Part shown: in pieces, positions 25,138 to 33,682 of the stretch | How the letters are laid out: every line of letters begins with the position of its first letter | How positions within the stretch are numbered: the stretch's first letter is position 1 | Assembly: GCA_964517465.1 (NCBI GenBank) | Contig: CAZFEK010000022.1 | Location: 1-64,000, forward strand | Source: JACPUX01 sp964517465 | GTDB lineage: Bacteria > Pseudomonadota > Gammaproteobacteria > Burkholderiales > Casimicrobiaceae | Direction: 5' to 3' | DNA length: 64,000 nucleotides | Program-made: the position numbers and the translations under genes | The notes under the pieces: generated by a model | Told to the model about the DNA's origin: nothing | The model's input: the letters and a program-made list of their open reading frames with translations, nothing else | Database searches by the model: none

Positions 25138-26094
25138 ATGGCGACCAAACGCGTCCTAATTTGCGGGTCCATCGCTTACGACACCATCATGGTGTTTGGC
25201 GACCGATTCCGGGAGCACATCCTCCCGGATCAGACTCATATTCTCAACGTCTCCTTTCAAGTGGCGGAAATGCGCCGCGAGTTCGGGGGTACTGCCGCCA
25301 ACATCGCTTACAACCTCAAGCTGATCGGTGGGGAGCCGGTAGTGATGGCCACCATGGGGATCGATGGCGACAGCTACCGTCAGCGTCTCGAAGGCTTGGG
25401 AGTGGCGCTCGATGGCTTGCGGGTGGTGGATGGGAGCTACACCGCGCAGGCCTACATCATCACCGACCTCGACGATAACCAAATCACCGCTTTTCACCCC
25501 GGGGCAATGAATCACTCCCACCTCAATGCCGTGGCCGACGTGTCCGAAATCGCGTTGGGCATCGTTGCACCCGATGGTCGTGAAGGCATGATCGCGCACG
25601 CCAAGCAATTGGCCGGCGCCGGCATTCCTTTCGTTTTCGATCCGGGCCAGGGTTTGCCTCTGTTTAGCGGCCCGGAGTTGCTGGACATCGTCGATCGCGC
25701 GATGTATTTGACGGTCAACGACTATGAAGGCCAGCTCCTGCAGCAAAAAACCGGCCTCGGGCTGGAGCGTTTGGCGGAGCGGCTCATTCGCCGCGGGGGC
25801 GCGCTGATCGTCACCTTGGGGGCTCACGGGTCGCGCATTTATGGCGGCGATGGAATGCTCAAGATACCGGCTGTGCATCCCCGGGCAGTGGTCGATCCCA
25901 CCGGTTGCGGCGACGCTTATCGCGCCGGCTTGCTCTTTGGCATTGCCAATGGCTGGGATTGGAAACGGACCGGACGCCTGGCTTCGCTGCTCGGCGCTAT
26001 CAAGGTGGCCAGCCGGGGCGCCCAGAACCACTCGCTTAGCCGGGACGAACTCTCTACGTTATACTTTCAGCGTTTCCAGGAGCCGTTGTGGTAG
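25138..26094 (+). CDS. PfkB-family sugar/nucleoside kinase (adenosine kinase-like)
   Basis: The 318-residue protein has the glycine-rich N-terminal substrate motif FGGTAANIAYNLKLIGG and the C-terminal PfkB signature DPTGCGDAYRAGLLFG with the catalytic aspartate. Such proteins are often labelled adenosine or carbohydrate kinase, but several in betaproteobacteria are not biochemically tested. The phosphate acceptor is therefore unassigned. AAGGAAA precedes the ATG. It stands between algR and the CsgG-like gene. Confidence 0.85.
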   Translation: MATKRVLICGSIAYDTIMVFGDRFREHILPDQTHILNVSFQVAEMRREFGGTAANIAYNLKLIGGEPVVMATMGIDGDSYRQRLEGLGVALDGLRVVDGSYTAQAYIITDLDDNQITAFHPGAMNHSHLNAVADVSEIALGIVAPDGREGMIAHAKQLAGAGIPFVFDPGQGLPLFSGPELLDIVDRAMYLTVNDYEGQLLQQKTGLGLERLAERLIRRGGALIVTLGAHGSRIYGGDGMLKIPAVHPRAVVDPTGCGDAYRAGLLFGIANGWDWKRTGRLASLLGAIKVASRGAQNHSLSRDELSTLYFQRFQEPLW

Positions 26095-26165
26095 CGCTTC
26101 GCAGCGCGGAAGGTTGAATCCTGGCGCCCGATGGGTGAGAACTTACTGAACAAGGAGTGGCCTTG

Positions 26166-26948
26166 ATGAAAGCAATCAAACTGAGCGTGCTGGCAGGAGC
26201 GGCGCTTGCGCTGGCCGGCTGTACTTCACAAATGGAAATGGGCAGCGGCGGCTCGGTGGTCACGGGTTCGGCCGGTGACGCCGGCGCGCGGGGCGCCTCC
26301 TCTCAGCTCGTGCGCTGCGATGCGCCGGTGGGAACGGTGGCGGTCTCGGAGAATCCGCATGGTTATGGCTACATCGTTTATTACGGCTCCTTGCCCAAGT
26401 CGCCGATGCCGCTCTTGAAGCTGATGTTGCAGCAATCGGGCTGCTTCCGAGTGGTCGATCGGGGCGCGGGCTTGCGCGCAACGCGCCAGGAGATCGAATT
26501 GCAGCGCGAAGGATTGATGCGCAAACAAGACAACGTCAAGAAGGGCAACGTGGTCGAGGCCCATTACACGCTGATTCCCGATGTGGTTTTTGCCGAAGAC
26601 AATGCCGGAGGCATGGGTGCCGCATTGGGCGCTTTTTTCCCGAAAGCGCCCGCCGTTGGTGCCATTGCCGGAAGTATGAAGTTCCGTGAAGCGCAGGTGG
26701 TGCTTACGCTTACTGACAACAACACCACCGAACAAATCGCGGCGGCGGAAGGCAGCGCCCGCGCCACTGATTTCGGCTTGGGCGGCGGCATCCTCGGTTC
26801 CTTGGGCGGCGCGGTTGCCGGTGGCTGGGGCAGAACCAACGAAGGCAAGGTAGTCGCGGCGGCGATGATGGATGCGATCAACAAGCTGGTGCCCCAGTTC
26901 CGCGCCATGGGACCAGCCGGCCCGGTGCCAGAGAAGAAGCGCAAATAA
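26166..26948 (+). CDS. CsgG/HfaB-family lipoprotein
   Basis: Outer-membrane lipoprotein: the signal peptide ends in the lipobox LALAGC (Cys19 or so). The mature part has the CsgG-like segment LLKLMLQQSGCFRVVDRG followed by a helix and a glycine-rich stretch (GLGGGILGSLGGAVAGG). CsgG forms the curli secretion pore in E. coli; many relatives have other or unknown roles. I chose the ATG at 26166 because AAGGAG lies 8 bp upstream. A curlin-like protein gene lies 4.9 kb downstream, which makes a secretion role worth considering. Confidence 0.75.
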   Translation: MKAIKLSVLAGAALALAGCTSQMEMGSGGSVVTGSAGDAGARGASSQLVRCDAPVGTVAVSENPHGYGYIVYYGSLPKSPMPLLKLMLQQSGCFRVVDRGAGLRATRQEIELQREGLMRKQDNVKKGNVVEAHYTLIPDVVFAEDNAGGMGAALGAFFPKAPAVGAIAGSMKFREAQVVLTLTDNNTTEQIAAAEGSARATDFGLGGGILGSLGGAVAGGWGRTNEGKVVAAAMMDAINKLVPQFRAMGPAGPVPEKKRK

Positions 26949-27045
26949 ACTCTCGTTCCTGCTTGCCGCGCCCGGCGTTTCGGGTGCGGCGCAGCTTGTT
27001 CTGATCCTCCATTCCGGCTCCCGAGGCCGGGGTTTTGTCGCGTTC

Positions 27046-27822
27046 ATGCCCCTGGTTCGCTTTTTGACCGCCCTGTGGCTGCTGCTCGCCGCGCTGGTGA
27101 CCGGCGTGTTTCGGTATTCGCGTTGGCCGTCCTCGCGGCAGCGGCACTACGTGCGCTCGTGGTCGAGGCGCCTGCTGCGCGCGCTGGGGATCAAACTTGT
27201 GGTGCACGGGCACTTGCCCGAATCGCAACATCACAATCTCTTGGTCGTCGCCAACCATGTCTCTTGGCTCGACATCTTCGTGCTGCACGCGGTGCATCCT
27301 ACTCGTTTCGTGGCCAAGGCTGAACTTGCAGCATGGCCGATCTTTGGATTTTTGATTCGTCGTTCCGGCACTATCTTCGTGGAGCGCGCCAAGCGGCATG
27401 ACACCGCCCGCGTCAACCGCAAAATCAGCGAGGCGCTTGCCGGAGGCGATTGCATCGGGGTGTTTCCGGAAGGAACCACCAGCGAAGGGCGCAACGTGGC
27501 GCGTTTCCATGCCTCGCTTTTGCAGCCGGTGGTTGATGCCGGTGGACATGTACAGCCGGTGGCGCTGCGTTATTGCCATGCCGATGGCAGTTATTCGGAC
27601 CTTGCTGCTTATGTCGGCCAAATGTCCTTTGGCGAGAGCTTGTTTCGCATACTGACGGCGCGCGGACAAAAGGTCGAGGTATGGCTGCGCCCTTTGCTCG
27701 ACGCCAGACAGATGGATCGCCGCGCGCTGGCGCACGAAGCGCGCGAGGCCATCAGGCAGGTATGGGATCCAGTTTCTGCCGGCTCGGCACCTGAAACACG
27801 GCGCCATCCTCCAGCCGAATAG
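27046..27822 (+). CDS. plsC: 1-acyl-sn-glycerol-3-phosphate acyltransferase
   Basis: Transfers an acyl group to lysophosphatidate in phospholipid synthesis at the inner membrane. It has one N-terminal membrane helix, the catalytic HX4D as NHVSWLD, and the substrate motif FPEGTTSEG. Length, 258 residues, is usual. The start is the ATG at 27046, with only a weak purine stretch upstream. Its 3' end overlaps the convergent apaH by about 70 bp, an unusually long tail-to-tail overlap. Confidence 0.9.
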   Translation: MPLVRFLTALWLLLAALVTGVFRYSRWPSSRQRHYVRSWSRRLLRALGIKLVVHGHLPESQHHNLLVVANHVSWLDIFVLHAVHPTRFVAKAELAAWPIFGFLIRRSGTIFVERAKRHDTARVNRKISEALAGGDCIGVFPEGTTSEGRNVARFHASLLQPVVDAGGHVQPVALRYCHADGSYSDLAAYVGQMSFGESLFRILTARGQKVEVWLRPLLDARQMDRRALAHEAREAIRQVWDPVSAGSAPETRRHPPAE

Positions 27823-28573
27823 CCGTCAAGGGACCGCCCCAGAGGCAGCCGGAGTCGAGCATCCAGACGCGGGGCTCAAGGCGCAGTTCGAGCGAGGACC
27901 AGTGCCCGCAAATCAGCGTATGCGTGGCCGAGCGGCGCTCGGGAATCTTGAACCACGGGGCGTAACCCTCGGGCGCATGCTCGGCGCCTCGCTTTTCGTC
28001 GAATTCCATCCGGCCATCGGGGCTGCAAAACCGCAAGCGGGTGCAGACATTGACGATGGCGCGCAGGCGCGCCCATCCTGAGAGCTCGTCGGCCCAGTCG
28101 GGCTCATTGCCATAGAGCACCCGCAGCAATTCGTCGTGCAAAGGCCCGGCGAGCGCGGCCTGGACTTCGCCGGCCCGTTCCAGGGCTTCGGCCACCGTCC
28201 AGCCCGGTATCAGCCCGGCATGCACCAAGACGAAAGACCCCTCGGCGTGAATCAGCGGGCGGGTGCGCAGCCAGGTTAGGAGTTCTTCACGATCGGGTGC
28301 TTCGAGAATGGGGCGCAAAGTATCGCGTCGATGCAGCCGCGTGTGCCCGGCCGCGACGGTGAGCAGGTGCAAGTCGTGGTTGCCCAGCACGGTGATGGCC
28401 GCGTTTCCCAGGGACTTTACCAGGCGAAGCGCCTCCAGCGAGCCGGGGCCGCGATTCACCAAATCGCCCACCAGCCACAAGCGGTCGCGTCCTGGCGCAA
28501 AATCGACCAGTCGAAGTAGCCGGTGAAACTCCTCGAAACAGCCTTGGATATCGCCGACGGCGTAGGTGCTCAT
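27752..28573 (-). CDS. apaH: Bis(5'-nucleosyl)-tetraphosphatase, symmetrical
   Basis: Cleaves Ap4A to two ADP and, in E. coli, removes Np4 caps from RNA. The metallophosphatase motifs are intact: YAVGDIQGC, WLVGDLVNRGPGS, LGNHDLH and FVLVHAG. The length of 273 residues fits ApaH. The frame continues far upstream but the ATG at 28573 gives the conserved start MSTYAVGDIQG. It is divergent from rep. Confidence 0.95.
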   Translation of the reverse strand: MSTYAVGDIQGCFEEFHRLLRLVDFAPGRDRLWLVGDLVNRGPGSLEALRLVKSLGNAAITVLGNHDLHLLTVAAGHTRLHRRDTLRPILEAPDREELLTWLRTRPLIHAEGSFVLVHAGLIPGWTVAEALERAGEVQAALAGPLHDELLRVLYGNEPDWADELSGWARLRAIVNVCTRLRFCSPDGRMEFDEKRGAEHAPEGYAPWFKIPERRSATHTLICGHWSSLELRLEPRVWMLDSGCLWGGPLTAIRLEDGAVFQVPSRQKLDPIPA

Positions 28574-28635
28574 GGTCTGGCTCAGCGGTTCTTTGCGCCG
28601 CAGACCCTGCGGTCCGAAGCGCCACGGCGGCAGTG

Positions 28636-28657
28636 GTAGAATCTGCGGGCATTCTAC
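28636..28657. promoter_or_regulatory. Mirrored -10 elements between apaH and rep
   Basis: GTAGAAT (28636-28642) and ATTCTAC (28651-28657) form a perfect 7-bp inverted repeat. Each arm contains TAGAAT, one reading toward rep and the other toward apaH, so two face-to-face -10 boxes may overlap. No good -35 is seen on either side. The rep start would be only about 15 bases after its transcription start. Confidence 0.4.
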
Positions 28658-28663
28658 TCGCTC

Positions 28664-30649
28664 ATGAGCCTCAACGCTGAACAGCGCGCCGCCGTGCGCC
28701 ACCTCGATGGTCCCTTGCTGGTGCTTGCCGGAGCCGGCAGCGGCAAGACCCGAGTCATTACCGCCAAAATTGCGCATCTGGTCGATCAGGGTTTTCAGGC
28801 CAGGCACGTGGCCGCGATCACCTTCACCAACAAAGCGGCGCGCGAGATGCAGGAACGCGTCGCGAAGACCGTGAGCGCAGCGGCGGCGGAAGCGCTCACC
28901 GTCTGCACCTTTCACGCCTTGGGACTCAAGATACTGCGTGCCGAGGCGGCAAGCCTGGGGCTGCGCAGTGGCTTTTCGATTCTCGACCCGGACGACGCGG
29001 AGGGGATATTTGCCGATCTCATCGTCAGCACCGAGCGGGCGCGGATCCGCGCTGCGCAGTCGCTGGTGAGCCTGTGGAAGAACGCGCTGTTGTCCCCCGA
29101 AGGCGCGCTGAGCACCGCGCGAGACGAACACGAGGCAATGGCGGCGCGCGCTTATCGCTCCTATGAAGACACGTTGCGCGCCTATCAGGCGGTTGATTTC
29201 GACGACCTCATCCGTTTGCCGACCGAACTCTTGGAGCGCAACGAGACGGTGCGCGAGCGCTGGCAGAGCCGGCTGCATTATCTTCTGGTGGACGAGTATC
29301 AAGACACCAATGCCGCACAGTATCGACTGTTGCGGATGCTCACCGGACCCCTGGCGCGTTTTACCGTGGTCGGCGACGACGATCAGGCCATTTATGCCTG
29401 GCGCGGCGCCAGCGCCGATAATCTGGCCCGGTTAGCGCAGGACTTTCCGGCGCTCAGGGTGATCAAGCTGGAACAGAACTATCGCTCTGGTGTGCGCATA
29501 CTGCGCTGTGCCAATGCCCTCATCAGCCACAACCCCAAACTCTTCGAGAAGCGGCTTTGGAGCGAACTGGGGCTGGGAGACCGCATTACCGTGATGAGCT
29601 GCGCCGATGACGAAGCCGAGGCCGAAAAAATCGCGCTGGCGCTGCTGGCGCACAAGTTCGAGCATCGCGGGCGCTTCTCCGACTATGCCATTCTCTACCG
29701 CGGAAACCATCAATCACGGGGCTTCGAAACTGCCCTGCGCACGCACAATATCCCTTACCAGGTGAGCGGAGGCAGCTCGTTTTTCGATCGCGCCGAAATC
29801 AAGGATCTCCTGGCCTATTTGCGACTGCTGGCGAACGAAGACGACAACCCGGCCTTCGTCCGTGCCCTCACTACGCCCAAACGAGGCATAGGCACACAGT
29901 CCTTGGAGCGCCTCGGACAACTCGCCACAGCGCGCCGCAAGAGCCTTTGTGCGGCGGCGAAGGAATGGGATCTGGCGGAAAAGGTCGGCGAGCGGTCCGC
30001 GGCGGCGCTGCGGCAGTTTGGCGCGTTTCGCGACCGCTTTGCCGGCAAAGCCGAGAGGGAGCCAGCCGGTATGGTCTTTGCCGAGCTCTTGGCCGCGATC
30101 GATTATGAGGACTACTTGCAGTCGAATTTCGATGCCCCAGTTGCGGCGGCGCGATGGAAGAACGTGAGCGAATTCGCCGATTGGCTGGATCAGAAGGGCA
30201 AGGCCGAGGGGAAAAATCTCCTCGCATTGGCGCAAACGATCGCGATTCTGAACATGCTGGACAAGGGGGCGGGAGACGCTGCCGATGTGGTTCGGCTCTC
30301 TACGCTGCATGCTGCCAAGGGGCTCGAATTCCCCCAGGTTTTTCTCGCTGGCGTCGAGGAAGGCATACTGCCGCACCGGGAATCGATCGCCGCGGGGCAG
30401 GTCGAAGAGGAGCGCCGGCTGATGTATGTGGGCATCACGCGGGCGCAGCGCGGTTTGTGGATCAGCCATTGCCGTCGGCGCCGCCGAGCTCGCGAGTGGT
30501 TCGACTGCACTCCCAGCCGGTTCATCGACGAATTGGGCGAAGAGGACCTGAAGCGGGTCGGCGAACCGCAGCAAGCGGGCGATGCGGCGCAAGCGAAGGA
30601 GGACGGTCGAGCCAAACTGGCAGCACTGCGGGCGATGTTAGGAGCCTAG
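28664..30649 (+). CDS. rep: ATP-dependent DNA helicase Rep
   Basis: Superfamily 1A 3'-5' helicase that helps forks pass protein barriers. The Q-motif NAEQRAAV, Walker A AGAGSGKT (22-29), motif Ia TFTNKAAREM, Walker B LLVDEYQDTN, motif III VVGDDDQAIYAWRGA, motif IV EQNYRSG, motif V LSTLHAAKGLEF and motif VI YVGITRAQ are all present. The 661-residue length matches Rep rather than the longer UvrD. No obvious ribosome site precedes the ATG. Confidence 0.94.
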   Translation: MSLNAEQRAAVRHLDGPLLVLAGAGSGKTRVITAKIAHLVDQGFQARHVAAITFTNKAAREMQERVAKTVSAAAAEALTVCTFHALGLKILRAEAASLGLRSGFSILDPDDAEGIFADLIVSTERARIRAAQSLVSLWKNALLSPEGALSTARDEHEAMAARAYRSYEDTLRAYQAVDFDDLIRLPTELLERNETVRERWQSRLHYLLVDEYQDTNAAQYRLLRMLTGPLARFTVVGDDDQAIYAWRGASADNLARLAQDFPALRVIKLEQNYRSGVRILRCANALISHNPKLFEKRLWSELGLGDRITVMSCADDEAEAEKIALALLAHKFEHRGRFSDYAILYRGNHQSRGFETALRTHNIPYQVSGGSSFFDRAEIKDLLAYLRLLANEDDNPAFVRALTTPKRGIGTQSLERLGQLATARRKSLCAAAKEWDLAEKVGERSAAALRQFGAFRDRFAGKAEREPAGMVFAELLAAIDYEDYLQSNFDAPVAAARWKNVSEFADWLDQKGKAEGKNLLALAQTIAILNMLDKGAGDAADVVRLSTLHAAKGLEFPQVFLAGVEEGILPHRESIAAGQVEEERRLMYVGITRAQRGLWISHCRRRRRAREWFDCTPSRFIDELGEEDLKRVGEPQQAGDAAQAKEDGRAKLAALRAMLGA

Positions 30650-30668
30650 CCGGCCATCGAGAGCAAGC

Positions 30669-31523
30669 ATGAGCGATGACGTATCCCTGTGGCAAACCTG
30701 GCTCGGCAAGACCGACGTGGCGACCGATACCGTGAGCGCTTGGCCGGTTGCGGCTTTGGCGGCGATGTTGGATAGGGACGAACCCATTCCAGCAGCGGGA
30801 AGCCCTTTGCCTGCGCTGGCCCACTGGCTCTACTTTCTGCCGCGCACGCTGCAGTCCGAACTCGGTCCGGATGGACACGCCAAGCGCGGCGGATTCCTGC
30901 CGCCCATTCCTTTGCCCCGGCGCATGTGGGCCGGAGGCCGGGTGCGCTTCTTCCACCCGATTTGGATCGGCGAGCCGGTGCAGCGCACCTCGGTGATTTC
31001 CGACATCCAAAGGAAGAAGGGGCGCAGCGGCGAACTCGTTTTCGTGACGGTGCGCCATGAAATTCGCAATGCGTCGGGCTTGGCCCTGACTGAGGACCAC
31101 GATATCGTCTATCGCCCCATGCCTGAATCGGGCGCAACAAATCCGCCGGGATCATCTCCTCCGTCGGACGGCCTCTGGAACCGAGCGGTCGAGCTCGATC
31201 CGGTGCTTCTGTTCCGGTTTTCCGCCCTTACTTTCAACAGCCATCGCATACACTACGATCAGTATTACGTCACCCAGGTCGAAGCCTATCCGGGACTGGT
31301 CGTCCACGCTCCGTTGTGCGCCACGCTGCTCCTGGATCTCTTGCGCCGTCATGTGCCGGACCGGACGGTTCGGCAGTTCGATTTTCGCGCGTTGCGGCCA
31401 GTCTACGCCGGCGGGAAGCTGCATCTCGAGGGCGCTCTTGATCCAAGCGGTGCTGAGGTTCGCGTGTGGGCGGTCGATCAGGGCGGTTTCCTGGCCATGG
31501 AGGGGCGCGCGGTCCTGGCGTGA
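30669..31523 (+). CDS. FAS1-like dehydratase / MaoC-fold hydratase (mesaconyl-C4-CoA hydratase-like)
   Basis: Double hot-dog protein of 284 residues. The C-terminal half has the conserved stretch RIHYDQYYVTQVEAYPGLVV shared with mesaconyl-C4-CoA hydratase and related enoyl-CoA hydratases; the N-terminal half is the FAS1-type hot-dog (GGFLPPIPLPRRMWAGG). A role in acyl-CoA hydration is likely. The specific substrate is not supported by neighbours, which are rep and the curlin-like gene. Confidence 0.75.
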   Translation: MSDDVSLWQTWLGKTDVATDTVSAWPVAALAAMLDRDEPIPAAGSPLPALAHWLYFLPRTLQSELGPDGHAKRGGFLPPIPLPRRMWAGGRVRFFHPIWIGEPVQRTSVISDIQRKKGRSGELVFVTVRHEIRNASGLALTEDHDIVYRPMPESGATNPPGSSPPSDGLWNRAVELDPVLLFRFSALTFNSHRIHYDQYYVTQVEAYPGLVVHAPLCATLLLDLLRRHVPDRTVRQFDFRALRPVYAGGKLHLEGALDPSGAEVRVWAVDQGGFLAMEGRAVLA

Positions 31524-31823
31524 ACCCACCAAGCCCGGGGCTGGATGAGGGGGAAATTTGCCGCTTCATCGCCGACTGAGAACGGGATTTGCTCCCGATC
31601 TGGGGACAAGCCCCTGGGACGCCCCCCGAGCAAAGCGGGTACGCGCTCCCTTGGGGATTCCTCCCCACGCTTTCCCCGCAACTAACTTCGTCAGAAGCGC
31701 AAGAACCCGATGGGCCGGTGACCCAGGGTTGAACGGAACGCGTTCCGGCTGCGACTCATCAGAATTCACTCCGGCCCAAAAAAAGCGGAGTATGATGAAA
31801 ACCACGGCAGGAAAGGGTAAATC
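31524..31823. other. Non-coding stretch upstream of the curlin-like gene
   Basis: About 300 bp with several short GC-rich hairpins and no credible gene; an 89-codon frame here has no protein character. Two features stand out: the perfect 14-bp palindrome CGGAACGCGTTCCG at 31734-31747, which may be an operator, and TATGAT at 31791-31796 as a possible -10 for the curlin-like gene, without a recognisable -35. Confidence 0.45.
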
Positions 31824-32297
31824 ATGAACAAGGCGATGAGCGGGGCGCTCTTGCTCTTGGTCGCAGCGGCGGCCTTTGCGGGCGTTGAAGTCAAAAAGGA
31901 AGACAGCAGGGGCAAACCGGGTCAGCCCACCACCCTCATCCCCAAAAAGAACCAGCAGATGGCCAATACCTCGGGCACCAGCCAGGCGACGCAGACGCAA
32001 ACCGGCATGAACAACCTGCAATCCGTTCGCAGTTTCAACACGCGCTCGATCCAAACCCAAAGGGGCATGGGCAACGTGCAAGAACTCGAGGGGGCAGACA
32101 GCACCGCGGCACAGACGCAAACCGGCACCCACAATCGGCAAGGCGCGGTTGCCGCAGGATCTAAGCTGACGCAATCGCAGAGTGGCGGCCACAACGTACA
32201 GCAAATCAACGCCGTGAATACCGAGGCGCGTCAGGCGCAATCCGGCTTGAACAACCGCCAGTCGCTCAATGTCGGCACCGTGAGCGGATCCAACTAA
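31824..32297 (+). CDS. Curlin-like secreted repeat protein
   Basis: A 157-residue secreted protein: a signal peptide (residues 1-19), a polar linker, then five repeats of exactly 20 residues starting at residues 57, 77, 97, 117 and 137. Each repeat opens with Q-x-Q-x-G-x-x-N-x-Q (for example QTQTGMNNLQ, QSQSGGHNVQ, QAQSGLNNRQ). This is the pattern of the curlin repeat, where Gln and Asn ladders stack in the amyloid, though CsgA repeats are slightly longer. No csgB, csgE or csgF is nearby; the only related gene is the CsgG-like lipoprotein at 26166. Amyloid formation is an inference. Confidence 0.75.
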   Translation: MNKAMSGALLLLVAAAAFAGVEVKKEDSRGKPGQPTTLIPKKNQQMANTSGTSQATQTQTGMNNLQSVRSFNTRSIQTQRGMGNVQELEGADSTAAQTQTGTHNRQGAVAAGSKLTQSQSGGHNVQQINAVNTEARQAQSGLNNRQSLNVGTVSGSN

Positions 32298-32314
32298 AAC
32301 CCAGCGGCAGTCGT

Positions 32315-33682
32315 TTGCGTTTCACCGCTCCCTATGCATGGCTGCCAGAGGGCTGGCGGCGCGAGGTACTGTTAGAGGTCGCGCCGGACGGCTTTTTTCG
32401 CCGGGTGTCTTCGGGCGCGCGGGAAGACGACGCGCTGCGCCTTGCCGGGCCGGTTCTCCCGGGTTTCGCCAACGTTCACAGCCACGCTTTTCAGCGCGCT
32501 CTCGTCGGTCGCGTGCAGATCGCCGGCGAGGGAGCAGACAGCTTCTGGACTTGGCGCGAGCAAATGTACGAGGTGGTCGGCAAGTTGGGCAGCGAGGAAC
32601 TCGAGGCCATTGCCGCCCAAACCTACGTCGAGCAACTCAAGGGCGGCTACACCACGGTTTGCGAGTTTCATTACCTCCACGGCGCAACCGAAGGTGCGAA
32701 GGCCGCTCCGCCGGAGCGAAACAGCCTGGCGATCTATGATGCCGCCCGTCAGGCCGGCATCGCTTTGACGCTTCTGCCCGTGTTGTACCAAACCAGCGGT
32801 TTCGGTGCGAAACCGCTATTGCCGCGCCAGAGGCGCTTTGGCAGCGAGGTCGACGACTTGCTGCGCCTGGTTCAGACCTTGCGCCAGGCGGGGCAAGGTG
32901 ATCGCCTCATGCGCCTGGGTGTGGCGCCGCATTCCCTTCGCGCCGTGCCGCCCGAAGCCTTGGCGGCCTTGATCGAAGGCATTGCCGGTATCGACGCCAT
33001 GGCGCCGATACATATCCATATCGCCGAACAGCGCGCCGAAGTTGAAGACTGCGTTGCCGCTCTCGGTTGCAGGCCGGTGGCTTGGCTTCTCGACCACGCG
33101 CCGGTCGATGAGCGCTGGTGCCTGGTGCATGCGACTCACCTGCTGGGCGAGGAAGTGGCGGCCTTGGCGAGTAGCGGCGCAGTCGCCGGGCTCTGCCCCA
33201 GCACTGAAGGAGATCTGGGCGATGGGTTCTTTCCGCTGCGCCCGTATTTGTCGGCTGGCGGACGTCTCGGAATCGGATCGGACAGCAATCTCTGCGCCAG
33301 CGTATTTGAGGAGCTGCGGTGGTTGGAATACGGGCAGCGCCTGCGGCACGAATCGCGCAACCAGGCTGCGCTGCAACCCGGCGCTTCCACCGGAACGGCT
33401 TTGGTGCAAGCGGCACTCGCGGGCGGTGCGCAAGCTTCGGGGCAAGCCATCGGCGCGCTGGCCTCAGGCAAACGCGCCGATTTTCTGGTGCTCGATGCAG
33501 AGCATCCGGCGCTCTTGGGCCTGTCTCCGGATCGTTGGCTCGACGCCCTGGTTTTTTCGAATACCTCCGCCCCTCCGATCGCCGAGGTCTATGTCGCCGG
33601 GGAAATGGTGGTGCAAGCTGGACGTCACCTCGAGGAGGAGCGGCTTGCTCGGCGTTTCGCTGCCGCGCTGCGCCGCCTATGA
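32315..33682 (+). CDS. hutF: Formimidoylglutamate deiminase
   Basis: Amidohydrolase that deiminates N-formimidoyl-L-glutamate in the five-step histidine degradation route. The metal site is visible as NVHSHAFQRAL, then HIHIAEQRAEVEDC, LVHATHL and GIGSDSN. HSHAFQR is typical of HutF within the guanine deaminase/HutF group. The start is a TTG at 32315 with no strong ribosome site; no ATG is available until inside the conserved part. Other hut genes are absent here, so its use is unclear. It ends convergently with pyrC, overlapping by 6 bp. Confidence 0.85.
   Translation: MRFTAPYAWLPEGWRREVLLEVAPDGFFRRVSSGAREDDALRLAGPVLPGFANVHSHAFQRALVGRVQIAGEGADSFWTWREQMYEVVGKLGSEELEAIAAQTYVEQLKGGYTTVCEFHYLHGATEGAKAAPPERNSLAIYDAARQAGIALTLLPVLYQTSGFGAKPLLPRQRRFGSEVDDLLRLVQTLRQAGQGDRLMRLGVAPHSLRAVPPEALAALIEGIAGIDAMAPIHIHIAEQRAEVEDCVAALGCRPVAWLLDHAPVDERWCLVHATHLLGEEVAALASSGAVAGLCPSTEGDLGDGFFPLRPYLSAGGRLGIGSDSNLCASVFEELRWLEYGQRLRHESRNQAALQPGASTGTALVQAALAGGAQASGQAIGALASGKRADFLVLDAEHPALLGLSPDRWLDALVFSNTSAPPIAEVYVAGEMVVQAGRHLEEERLARRFAAALRRL

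Noticed and set aside
31558..31827. 89-codon frame before the curlin-like gene
   Set aside because: Arginine- and proline-rich translation, no ribosome site, and it covers hairpins and a palindrome.
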